This document shows positions 33,681 to 41,177 of a DNA stretch of 43,662 bases, piece by piece. This DNA comes from Lentisphaerota bacterium (GTDB lineage: Bacteria > Verrucomicrobiota > Lentisphaeria > Victivallales > Victivallaceae). The notes beneath the pieces were generated by a model. The model had not been told where the DNA came from. It was given only the letters and a program-made list of their open reading frames with translations, and made no database searches. The translations under genes were made by a program, and so were the position numbers. Position 1 is the stretch's first letter. Every line of letters begins with the position of its first letter. The stretch lies in contig SUWL01000015.1 of assembly GCA_015061495.1 (NCBI GenBank), forward strand, positions 1-43,662. The letters run 5' to 3'.

Positions 33681-33723
33681 TTTTCAATCAATAAAACCGT
33701 AAATCGCCTTTGCCAGTATTAAT

Positions 33724-33752
33724 AATATATAACATAATTCCGTTTCGTGCAA
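33724..33752 (-). promoter_or_regulatory. Promoter of the lpxK-uvrA operon
   Basis: On the minus strand TTGCAC (33747-33752), 17 bp, TATATT (33724-33729). I see no other clear promoter between here and uvrA. Confidence 0.75.
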
Positions 33753-33761
33753 GGTGCAGAG

Positions 33762-33790
33762 TTGAAATTTTGTCATTTCGGTGTTACATT
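33762..33790 (+). promoter_or_regulatory. Promoter of the mutM operon
   Basis: TTGAAA (33762-33767), 17 bp, TACATT (33785-33790). It diverges from the lpxK promoter with 9 bp between the -35 boxes. Confidence 0.75.
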
Positions 33791-33832
33791 AATCAGTGAA
33801 GGAAAGAGTTTGCAATACCAATGGAGGAAAAA

Positions 33833-34654
33833 ATGCCCGAACTTCCGGAAGCAGAAACCATCGGCAGGGCACTCAACAGTGCGCTCGCCGGGAAAACCAT
33901 CGTCAAAGTGGAAGTATTCACTCCGGCAATGCGTACCTCCCTTGTGCCGCTGACCACCGCCGGACTGGAAGGCTTGAATTTCGTTCAAGTCCGCCGCCGG
34001 GGACGGTATCTGCTGGCGGATCTCTCGGATTCCCGGGCACTGCTGATGCACTTCGGCATGTCCGGTGTGGTCAGAGTTGAATCCGCTGCCATCCCCAGAA
34101 GAAAGCATGAACATGTCTTTATCCACCTCTCGGACGGCAATATTTTCCGCTTTGAATGCACCCGCAGATTCAGCATGCTCGAAGTTTGTGTTCCCGATTC
34201 CTCCGGCATCCCCGCCAAACTCAAAGATCTGGGTGCGGAACCCTTGAGTGATGAATTTACCGGCAAGGGCTTTTTTGATGCCTGCCGCAAACGGAACGTA
34301 CCGGTGAAAAATCTGCTGATGGATAATGCCATTGTCACCGGCATCGGCAATATTTATGCGGTGGAAACGCTCTTTGCATCCCGGGTCGATCCCCGGAAAC
34401 CGGGCAGCAAAATCACCCTGCCGGAGTGCGAAAAGATCGTTGCAAATGCCAAAAAGATCCTGCTGGCATCCATTGACCGGGGCGGCACGACCATTTCCGA
34501 CTTCCGCCATGTTGACGGCAGTGAAGGTAAATTCGTATTGGATCTGCAGATCTACGGCAAAGACGGGCAGCCTTGCCCGGTCTGCGGTTCGACCATAACG
34601 TCCGTCCGTATCGGCGGCAGATCAAGCTGTTTTTGCCCGGAGTGTCAAAAATGA
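33833..34654 (+). CDS. mutM: Formamidopyrimidine-DNA glycosylase
   Basis: 273-residue base-excision repair enzyme that removes oxidised purines such as 8-oxoguanine and nicks the abasic site. The mature N-terminus P-E-L-P-E gives the catalytic proline (Pro 2) and Glu 3; Lys 57-equivalent sits in R-R-G-R-Y-L-L; the helix-two-turn-helix and a C-terminal zinc finger (C-P-V-C and C-P-E-C) complete the enzyme. The ATG at 33833 follows GGAGG at 33824-33828 and is chosen over 33821 because Pro must be residue 2. It starts a nine-gene + operon. Confidence 0.96.
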   Translation: MPELPEAETIGRALNSALAGKTIVKVEVFTPAMRTSLVPLTTAGLEGLNFVQVRRRGRYLLADLSDSRALLMHFGMSGVVRVESAAIPRRKHEHVFIHLSDGNIFRFECTRRFSMLEVCVPDSSGIPAKLKDLGAEPLSDEFTGKGFFDACRKRNVPVKNLLMDNAIVTGIGNIYAVETLFASRVDPRKPGSKITLPECEKIVANAKKILLASIDRGGTTISDFRHVDGSEGKFVLDLQIYGKDGQPCPVCGSTITSVRIGGRSSCFCPECQK

Positions 34655-35127
34655 AAAAACTTCTCATCCATTTCCTTACAGTGCTGACAGTTGCGCTTTT
34701 ATCAACATCCTGTGCCGGATTCAAAAAGCAGGAGATCAAACTGCGGGAATTTTCCCGGGAGGATGAAAATCTCGCCCGGACAAAAGCAGCCGTTTTCGCA
34801 GAAGCCTTCATTCAGGCTCTGAAAAATAATGACTTCGCCATCTGGCAGAAGCATCTCCCCGCATCACCGTCACCGGAAAAACAGATCACCGGAGAAAAAT
34901 TCACCGCCATGCGCCGGGAACTGCTTGATCACTTCGGCACATTCGTGTCCGGCAGATATCTCGGAGATATCACCGACGGAAATCTGCGCACCTATCTCTG
35001 GAAACTGACCTTTTCCGGAAAAAAACAGGATAAAAACGTCATACATGAAATAATATATTTTGTCCGGGTTTTCTGCGAGGAGGGAAAACCGCCGACAATA
35101 AGCCGATTTGGAGTAAAACTGCTTTGA
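34651..35127 (+). CDS. Predicted lipoprotein, function unknown
   Basis: 158-residue exported protein. The N-terminus has K-K, a hydrophobic core and the lipobox S-T-S-C with Cys 22 as the lipidated residue. The rest (residues 30-158) is charged and alpha/beta in character, with A-E-A-F-I-Q-A-L-K-N-N-D-F near residue 50, reminiscent of NTF2-like or DUF4878-type small domains, though I cannot assign one. It overlaps mutM by ATGA and the next gene by TTGA. Confidence 0.78.
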   Translation: MKKLLIHFLTVLTVALLSTSCAGFKKQEIKLREFSREDENLARTKAAVFAEAFIQALKNNDFAIWQKHLPASPSPEKQITGEKFTAMRRELLDHFGTFVSGRYLGDITDGNLRTYLWKLTFSGKKQDKNVIHEIIYFVRVFCEEGKPPTISRFGVKLL

Positions 35128-35921
35128 TTTACAGAAAATTTGTCGAACAGGAGGAGTCGCTCGTCCCCGAAAACCGCCGCCGGCGTAAAATTGAGCATAC
35201 CGAAAAAGTTCCCCGTAAACGCGGTCGTAAAAAATGTCCCATGACCCTGCGTAATTACCTCTTTCTGCGTGCCCTCTATCTGGCGGCACGGGACGGGGAC
35301 ACCTCCTCCAGGGAGGGTTTCGCAGAAGCTCTCGGACTGTCGTACAAACTGGTCAACACCATGGCATCTGCATTTGAACGCATCCACCCGGATATCTGCA
35401 AAGCGCAGGCAAAACTGCAGCAGGAACGGGATGATGCATTCTGCCGCCCGGAAAATCTCACCGCCGTCCCCATGCTGGAGATCGACGATATCCTGCAACG
35501 TGACTACCGGGAAAAAGCCCCCCTTGAGGGAAAAAAAGCCGCCGCGATCGTCAAAGAACCGCGCTTCGGAGAAAGACTCCATTACTTCGGATTTTTCATG
35601 CCGGACGGCTGTATGGTCAATGACGGCATCTGCAAAGGCGACAAGATCATCGCCGCATCCAATGTGCGCCCGACCAACGGAGATCTGGTCGCCTGCCGGA
35701 TCCCCGGATTGCACACCGTCACCGTCCGCCGTTACGTCACAACCGGCAATCCGGCGCTGTTCGACCTTTACGAGGGCGGCACCATCAATCCCATGCCGAC
35801 AGTCTGGAGCGATAATGCGATCTACGGTGTGGTCGTGGAAGTGCAGCGTTCCTACTGGCCGCGCCGGCTGCCGCTGCAAGATCTTCCGGAAAAATACCGG
35901 AGAGAGGAGTTGCCATGGTAA
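35124..35921 (+). CDS. LexA/S24-like protein with altered catalytic dyad
   Basis: 265-residue protein. A basic N-terminus (residues 17-37) precedes a possible helix-turn-helix (about 40-86), then a segment that aligns with the LexA/UmuD peptidase fold: D-G-C-M-V-N-D-G-I-C-K-G-D (161-173), then N-G-D-L-V-A-C-R-I and T-V-T-V-R-R-Y. Where LexA has the serine nucleophile (G-D-S-M) this protein has Cys 163, and where LexA has the lysine (T-V-K-R) it has Arg 202. No Ala-Gly cleavage site is evident. It may be a non-cleaving regulator. The TTG start at 35124 overlaps the previous stop as TTGA, with GGAG at 35110-35113; the first ATG is too far in. Confidence 0.7.
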   Translation: MIYRKFVEQEESLVPENRRRRKIEHTEKVPRKRGRKKCPMTLRNYLFLRALYLAARDGDTSSREGFAEALGLSYKLVNTMASAFERIHPDICKAQAKLQQERDDAFCRPENLTAVPMLEIDDILQRDYREKAPLEGKKAAAIVKEPRFGERLHYFGFFMPDGCMVNDGICKGDKIIAASNVRPTNGDLVACRIPGLHTVTVRRYVTTGNPALFDLYEGGTINPMPTVWSDNAIYGVVVEVQRSYWPRRLPLQDLPEKYRREELPW

Positions 35922-36316
35922 AGAATTTTCTCATCATGTTTCTGGCATTTGCCGCTCTGACCGCATGGGCGGACGACAACGTTTACATCTGCCGCAAATG
36001 CCGCACTGTCACCATCAAAGAAACCACGCCGTCATACAGTTACTGTCCGGCAAAAAATTCTCATCAGTGGTTTCGCGCCGCCGTTGCCGGCAATGATATC
36101 TATCAATGCCGCAAGTGCCGTCTGGTACTTTTTTCCCGGGGGCTGCCATCGTACTCATACTGCTTTGCCGGCAACAGTCACAGCTGGCACAAACTCGGCA
36201 TCCTCGGGCCGGAACACTATCTCTGCCGCAAGTGCAATATCCAGCTGCACACCAAAGGCCGTCCCTCATACAGCGGCTGCCGCAATAACAGTTCGCATCA
36301 ATGGCACAAACTTTAA
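35915..36316 (+). CDS. Secreted protein with three CCCH zinc-ribbon-like repeats
   Basis: 133-residue protein with a signal peptide (residues 1-20, ending A-W-A-D). The mature part is three tandem modules of about 37 residues, each Y-x-C-R-K-C-x9-P-S-Y-S-x-C-x5-H-x-W. Spacing is identical in all three: C-x2-C, 14 residues, C, 5 residues, H. This geometry suggests one bound metal per module. I do not recognise a named family. The ATG overlaps the end of the LexA-like gene by 7 bp and follows GAGGAG, so the two are co-translated. Confidence 0.82.
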   Translation: MVKNFLIMFLAFAALTAWADDNVYICRKCRTVTIKETTPSYSYCPAKNSHQWFRAAVAGNDIYQCRKCRLVLFSRGLPSYSYCFAGNSHSWHKLGILGPEHYLCRKCNIQLHTKGRPSYSGCRNNSSHQWHKL

Positions 36317-36328
36317 GGAATTTTGGAT

Positions 36329-36847
36329 ATGAACGAAAAACTCGACTACATTTTCCGCAGGAGAAGTATCCGCAACTACACCGGAGAAATGCTCCGGCCT
36401 GAACACTTTGAACACCTGCTTCAAGCTGCCATGGCAGCCCCGTCAGCCCGCTGCTGTGATCCGTGGGAATTTGTCATCATCGACAACCGTCCCGCCCTTG
36501 ACCGACTCGCGCAGCTGCTGCCCAACGGTCCGTTTCTCAAGGAGTGCGGCGGAGCCATACTCGTCTGCGGCGACCTCAAAAAAGCCTATCAGGAATCCCT
36601 CTCTTACCTGCTGCAGGATTGCACTGCCGCCCTGCAGAATATTCTGCTTGCCGCCCCCGCGCTGGACTTGGGCGGCTGCTGGCTGGGTATCCACCCCAGA
36701 GAAGAGCGCATCAGTGCGGTAAGAGAGCTGTTCACCCTGCCGGCAAATATCATCCCGGTCGGCTGCTGTGCGTTGGGATTTCCGGCGGCAGAGCTGCCGC
36801 CGCGCACCCGTTACGATCTGACAAAAATTCACAACAACCATTGGTAA
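36329..36847 (+). CDS. Nitroreductase family protein
   Basis: 172-residue FMN-dependent oxidoreductase, a different branch from the one at 21706-22260. The signatures R-R-S-I-R-N-Y (residues 12-18), A-A-P-S-A-R-C-C-D-P-W-E-F-V-I-I-D (about 38-54) and L-G-G-C-W-L-G-I (about 115-122) are visible. Small nitroreductases of this type often act on NAD(P)H-linked reduction of unknown metabolites. AAGGA lies 9 bp before the ATG at 36329; an in-frame TTG 6 bp upstream is less likely. Confidence 0.88.
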   Translation: MNEKLDYIFRRRSIRNYTGEMLRPEHFEHLLQAAMAAPSARCCDPWEFVIIDNRPALDRLAQLLPNGPFLKECGGAILVCGDLKKAYQESLSYLLQDCTAALQNILLAAPALDLGGCWLGIHPREERISAVRELFTLPANIIPVGCCALGFPAAELPPRTRYDLTKIHNNHW

Positions 36848-36865
36848 TCAAGGATCTCATCAACT

Positions 36866-37507
36866 ATGGCAATCGTTATTTCTTACATTGAAGAACTCAA
36901 GCGTAAAGCAATCCATCTCTCATCATTGTGGATAGTGGCGGCAACCTTGCTGCTCCCGGCGTTTTTCTCCTGCGGCAGATGGATAAGCTGTATTCTTTTT
37001 GCCGGTCTGCTGATTTTCACGCTCTATGTCGAGCATGACTACGCCAACGGCGGCAAATATCTGGGCAGATTGTACGGCAAACTTTTCAGCAAAATGCTGC
37101 GCAAAGAGATCCGTCCGGGTATGTGGATCGTTTCCGGAGGTTCGTTTGTACTTGCCGCCGCCTTGCTGGTCAATCTGCTGTTTCCGCCGCAAGTTGCCGC
37201 AGTATCGCTGGTCGTGATGCTCATCGGGGATACAGCGGCCGCTCTGATCGGCAGGAAATTCGGCAAACATCCCGCGCCCAACGGCAAATCGGTGGAGGGT
37301 GTCGCCGCTTTTATCATCGCCGGTTATGCGGCTTTTGCGGCAGTTTCGGCGATTGCCGGAGCGCCGTGTTTCTTTTATCTTGCCGGTATTCCGGCAGTCC
37401 TGCTTGCCGCAGCGGCTGAACTTTTTGAAAAGCAGCTGCATTTGGATGACAACTTCTCCATTCCGCTGTGTACCGGCGGCATGGTGATGCTTTTTTCGCT
37501 TTTCTGA
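36866..37507 (+). CDS. Diacylglycerol/polyprenol kinase family membrane protein
   Basis: 213-residue membrane protein with about six helices. It starts with E-L-K-R-K-A-I-H-L (residues 9-17) and carries M-L-I-G-D-T-A-A-A-L-I-G-R-K-F-G (about 117-132) and N-G-K-S-V-E-G, the signatures of the dolichol kinase/phytol kinase/CTP-dependent diacylglycerol kinase family. It probably phosphorylates a prenol or lipid alcohol using CTP. The exact substrate is unknown. Confidence 0.82.
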   Translation: MAIVISYIEELKRKAIHLSSLWIVAATLLLPAFFSCGRWISCILFAGLLIFTLYVEHDYANGGKYLGRLYGKLFSKMLRKEIRPGMWIVSGGSFVLAAALLVNLLFPPQVAAVSLVVMLIGDTAAALIGRKFGKHPAPNGKSVEGVAAFIIAGYAAFAAVSAIAGAPCFFYLAGIPAVLLAAAAELFEKQLHLDDNFSIPLCTGGMVMLFSLF

Positions 37508-37522
37508 CCGGCGGGACACCTG

Positions 37523-38263
37523 ATGGATCACAATGCCGACCAGCTGATTCTGCCGGAAATACTCCAACAGTATGACCGCTTGTCCCATGCGGGAAATTTT
37601 TCTGCCGCCGGAGAGTTTTTACGCACTGTGCTTGCCAGGGCGCAGGCGGCGAATGAATGCAGCATCCAGTTGACCGTTTTAAGTGAAATGATGGGACTTT
37701 ACCGCATGGCCGGCGACAGAGAACGGACTTTGGAAGCGGTGGAAAAGGGGCTGGCTCTGTTGGAAACAATGGATCTTGCCGACCCGGTAAGCGGCGGAAC
37801 CATCCTGATCAATGCTGCGACTGCTTTGCAGGCGATCGGTATGGTTCCCCGGGCGCTGCTGCTTTACCGGCGGGCGGAAGAGATCTACCGGGACTCCTTG
37901 AAATCCGATGATCCGCTGCTGGCGGGATTATTCAACAATATGGCGGCAGCTTATGAAAAAAACGGCGACCGTCAAACCGCGGAAAAACTCTATTTGCAAG
38001 CTCTGGATATCCTGCAGCAGTGCGGTATAAAGACCGATTCGGCGGTAACGTACATCAATCTTGCCGTTTTATATGCCGCATGCGATCCGGAACTTTGTCA
38101 AAACTGTCTGGATGCCGCCAATATGCTGCTGGATGATCCGGCGCTCGCCCGTGACAGTTACTATATGCACACCTGCGGCAAATGTATTCCGGTATTCCGG
38201 ATGCTGGGCAGAGAAGCTCTGGCGGATAAATTTCAATCTTACCTTGACCGGATGCAGTTATGA
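37523..38263 (+). CDS. Tetratricopeptide repeat protein
   Basis: 246-residue soluble protein made of helical TPR-like repeats, clearest in N-N-M-A-A-A-Y-E-K-N-G-D-R-Q-T-A-E-K-L-Y (about residues 134-153) and the segments before and after. No enzyme motif. It overlaps the DUF4037 gene by ATGA, and the pair TPR plus DUF4037 recurs in other anaerobes, so it probably acts as its partner or scaffold. Confidence 0.82.
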   Translation: MDHNADQLILPEILQQYDRLSHAGNFSAAGEFLRTVLARAQAANECSIQLTVLSEMMGLYRMAGDRERTLEAVEKGLALLETMDLADPVSGGTILINAATALQAIGMVPRALLLYRRAEEIYRDSLKSDDPLLAGLFNNMAAAYEKNGDRQTAEKLYLQALDILQQCGIKTDSAVTYINLAVLYAACDPELCQNCLDAANMLLDDPALARDSYYMHTCGKCIPVFRMLGREALADKFQSYLDRMQL

Positions 38264-39192
38264 GAGCTTTGGATGTTGCTGAAAAGTGGTATTTTGACCT
38301 GCTTGCTCCGGCATTGGAAGCGGAATTCGGAGAAGTTTCCGCCCGGATCGCCGCCGGAGTTGCCGGCAGGGGATCACAATGTTTCGGATATGACGATGAA
38401 GTTTCCCGGGACCATGACTACGGTATCGGGCTGTCGCTCTGGCTGACGGATGAAGATGATTTGAAATATGCGATCCCCATCCACCGGACATTTCAGAAGC
38501 TCCATCGGGAACTGCCTGAAATATTCACCGCTTCCCGGCGCAGTGCCCATGGATATTGCGAAGAGGGCGTGACCACGATTTCCGCTTTTTACCGCCGCCA
38601 CACCGGTTCTCCGGGAGTGCCGGAAACTTTTGAGCAGTGGCTTGCCACGCCTGCTTATGCCTTTGCCGAAGCGGTCAACGGCAAAGTTTTCAGCGATATC
38701 CACGGTGAATTTTCCCGCATCCGCCATGAAATAAAATTCAACATGCCCGAAAATGTCCGGCTGAAAAAACTCTCTTTTCACACCATCATGGCGGCACAAA
38801 GCGGGCAATACAACTTTCCCCGCTCCCTGAAACACGGCGAAACTGGCGCCGCCATGCTGGCGCTGACAGATTTCGTCCGTCACGCTTCAGAAATGGTCTT
38901 TTTGCTCAATCACACCTTTGCCCCCTATTACAAGTGGATCTTCCGGGCGATGAGCGAATTGCCGCACCTCGGAGAAGTTTCCGGTATATTGCAGGAACTG
39001 CTTACCGCTCCGACCCCGTTGGAGCAAAAAAATGCCGCGGTGGAAGCGATCGCCGCCATTTTTGCCGGAGAACTGCAGAATCAACAGCTGTGCGCAGACA
39101 ACGGCACTTTTCTGGAGCCTTATGCCTTTGAATTACAAAACCGGATAACCGACCGCCGCCTGCGGGAGTGCCACATTATGCAGGAGTACTGA
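38260..39192 (+). CDS. DUF4037 protein (nucleotidyltransferase-like)
   Basis: 310-residue protein with G-V-A-G-R-G-S-Q-C-F-G-Y-D-D-E-V-S-R-D-H-D-Y-G (about residues 33-55), the DUF4037 signature that resembles the G-S...D-x-D metal site of nucleotidyltransferases. The central region has S-D-I-H-G-E-F and R-H-E-I-K-F, and the C-terminal half is helical. Activity is not established. It overlaps the TPR gene and is 3 bp before the glycosyltransferase gene. Confidence 0.78.
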   Translation: MRALDVAEKWYFDLLAPALEAEFGEVSARIAAGVAGRGSQCFGYDDEVSRDHDYGIGLSLWLTDEDDLKYAIPIHRTFQKLHRELPEIFTASRRSAHGYCEEGVTTISAFYRRHTGSPGVPETFEQWLATPAYAFAEAVNGKVFSDIHGEFSRIRHEIKFNMPENVRLKKLSFHTIMAAQSGQYNFPRSLKHGETGAAMLALTDFVRHASEMVFLLNHTFAPYYKWIFRAMSELPHLGEVSGILQELLTAPTPLEQKNAAVEAIAAIFAGELQNQQLCADNGTFLEPYAFELQNRITDRRLRECHIMQEY

Positions 39193-39195
39193 CAC

Positions 39196-40299
39196 ATGGG
39201 AAAAAGACCGGCAAAACTGCTTTATTTGTCTCCGATAAGTTGGAATTTTCTCAAAGCCCGCCCGCAATTTATCGCCGGATATGCCGCTGAAAACGGTTTT
39301 GAAGTAACTTATCTTGCCCGGACACCGTGGGGTAAAGGGCTGATCCGTTCCCGCCGGGAGCGGCTCAGCAAAACGCTGACTGCGGTGAATATTTGCGTTC
39401 TGCCGCTGGCGCTGCGCTTTTTACTTATCGAAAAATTCAACAACTTCCGTTTGAAACGGCTGATCGCCAGAGAAAAATTCGACCTGATCATCGTCGGAGA
39501 CCCCCGGCTGACCGGCGCACTGCCGGATCAATGTCCGGTACCGGTGATTTTTGACTGCATGGACAAAAATCCGGATTTCTACACCGGCAAAATTCAGGAA
39601 TACGTGCGTTCTCAAGAAGATAATTTGTGCCGTATTGCCGCCGGGATCGTGGTTTCGGCACAAAAACTCCGGGATATTCTGGTGGCGGAATATGCAATTT
39701 CGCCGGACAAAATTTCCATCGTCCGCAATGCCGCCGCCGATGATTTTCTGACTGCTCTGCCGGACTTTCCGGCAGATGAGCTTCCTCCTGCCGATCTGCT
39801 CTATACCGGTACGATCGATCACTGGTTCGACTGGGAAGCAGTCGTCAATTTCGCCCGGCAGTACCCGGAATACACCATCCGGATCGCCGGACCGCTGGCA
39901 AGCCAAGTGCCGGATGATCTGCCGGATAATATCGAATTGTACGGCAAAGTCCCCCATTCGCGAATTGCGGCACTGATCCGCCGCGCCCGGCTGATGATCA
40001 TTCCTTTTGTCAAAAATCCGCTGATCGAAGCGGTCGATCCGGTCAAACTCTACGAGTATCTGGCTCTGGGCAAACAGGTGCTTTCGGCGCACTGGGATGA
40101 ATTGGATTCTTTCCTCCCGCAAAAACGATTGCACTTTTACCGCCGAAGTGAGGAATTCGCATCTATTGCCGCCGGAATATTGGACGATAAAACATGCGGA
40201 CATGAAACTCCGGATCAGGAATTCCACGCCTGCAACAACTGGAACAGCCGCGGCAAAGCCTTTTTTAACTTTGTCCGCCGGCTGACCGGTATCGATTGA
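39196..40299 (+). CDS. Glycosyltransferase (GT4-like)
   Basis: 367-residue GT-B fold enzyme. The N-terminal half has F-D-L-I-I-V-G-D-P-R-L-T and F-D-C-M-D, and the C-terminal half L-L-Y-T-G-T-I, a G-K-V-P-H-S-R-I-A segment and the donor-binding D-P-V-K-L-Y-E-Y-L-A-L-G-K-Q-V-L-S-A (about residues 283-300). It may act in surface polysaccharide synthesis; acceptor and donor are unknown. AGGAG at 39182-39186 inside the previous gene precedes its ATG. It is the last gene of the mutM-led operon. Confidence 0.88.
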   Translation: MGKRPAKLLYLSPISWNFLKARPQFIAGYAAENGFEVTYLARTPWGKGLIRSRRERLSKTLTAVNICVLPLALRFLLIEKFNNFRLKRLIAREKFDLIIVGDPRLTGALPDQCPVPVIFDCMDKNPDFYTGKIQEYVRSQEDNLCRIAAGIVVSAQKLRDILVAEYAISPDKISIVRNAAADDFLTALPDFPADELPPADLLYTGTIDHWFDWEAVVNFARQYPEYTIRIAGPLASQVPDDLPDNIELYGKVPHSRIAALIRRARLMIIPFVKNPLIEAVDPVKLYEYLALGKQVLSAHWDELDSFLPQKRLHFYRRSEEFASIAAGILDDKTCGHETPDQEFHACNNWNSRGKAFFNFVRRLTGID

Positions 40300-40347
40300 G
40301 ACTTCAGGCGATCAGTTCAAATTTACTGTAAAAAATCAGATCAGAAC

Positions 40348-40375
40348 TTGAAAAGCGGAAAAAAAACACTATATT
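40348..40375 (+). promoter_or_regulatory. Promoter of tmRNA
   Basis: TTGAAA (40348-40353), 16 bp, TATATT (40370-40375), about 33 bp before the mature tmRNA 5' end. Confidence 0.8.
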
Positions 40376-40408
40376 ATGTCCTTGAGTAATTGCGAAAAGC
40401 AAAATGCC

Positions 40409-40766
40409 GGGGGTGTTCCGGATTCGACCGGCGAAGGCACTGGGTAGATTGCATGCCGAGGATGACCGTTGGCCTCGTTAATCACCGGTTAAAACAATAA
40501 CTGCGAACGAAGAGTACGCATTGGCGGCATAATCCCGCCACGTCGCTGCGCCTGACCGGGTGCTAAGGTGTAAGCGGCGTCAATCAGCGCCCTGGCATAA
40601 ACTTCCGGCATTCGGAGTTTTTGCGAGATCAAAGAATGCCTGTTCTGAAGAATCGCCTGTCCATTGGCGAAACAGAGGACGAAAAACAATTGAAGATGGA
40701 ACAAGCATGTAGATGTCTTCATCATACCTCGTCGGGACGCGGGTTCAACTCCCGCCACCTCCACCA
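40409..40766 (+). ncRNA. ssrA: Transfer-messenger RNA (tmRNA)
   Basis: 358-nt tmRNA that rescues stalled ribosomes. The 5' GGGGGTG pairs with CACCTCC near the 3' end, giving the G3-U70 pair recognised by alanyl-tRNA synthetase, and ACCA is encoded. The T-arm is GGGTTCAACTCCC. The tag frame begins at GCG (40503) and reads ANEEYALAA with TAA at 40530-40532. It is one-piece, with pseudoknot-like pairing around the tag. Confidence 0.96.
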
Positions 40767-40777
40767 GAATTTATTAA

Positions 40778-40820
40778 TTGCCAAGGGTTTATAAATAAAA
40801 CCCCTGGCAATTTTCTTTTT
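40778..40820 (+). terminator. Terminator of tmRNA
   Basis: TTGCCAAGGGTTT pairs with AAACCCCTGGCAA (one mismatch) around ATAAATA, followed by TTTTCTTTTT. Confidence 0.9.
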
Positions 40821-41110
40821 ATAGTGCTTTCAGTTGCAGGCACTTACGGCTTTTCTGCGGAGAGCAAGAGACTGCTATTCTCAACGCTGAACCATTCCGG
40901 CAACAGCATTTTGCACCACTATTCCGGCAAAAGTCTCTGAAACGCTCTGGACGCAAGTCCTTGGAACATTGTGGTTTATTATCAACAATTTACAAAAATC
41001 GGAGTTTCAAGGACTTGGTGTATCAAATAGACGGTGCAAAAGTTGGTTTTTCGCCACTCCTGCTCCGTCTTTTAATTTGCCAAAGTGAAGTCCTTGCCTT
41101 ATTTTTATAT
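40821..41110. other. Non-coding stretch with repeated CAAGGACTT nonamer
   Basis: No gene is seen. It contains three copies of the nonamer CAAGGACTT or its complement (40955, 41008, 41088), two of which form a 10-bp inverted pair CAAGTCCTTG/CAAGGACTTG. Base composition turns AT-rich from here. Confidence 0.5.
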
Positions 41111-41139
41111 TTGAAAAATCGTTTCGTCAGTGTTATATT
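41111..41139 (+). promoter_or_regulatory. Promoter of the Sel1-repeat gene
   Basis: TTGAAA (41111-41116), 17 bp, TATATT (41134-41139). It matches the chromosomal promoter style of the window. Confidence 0.75.
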
Positions 41140-41177
41140 CTCTCTTGAGAAGTTTCAAATGAAAGGAACAAGGGAAA

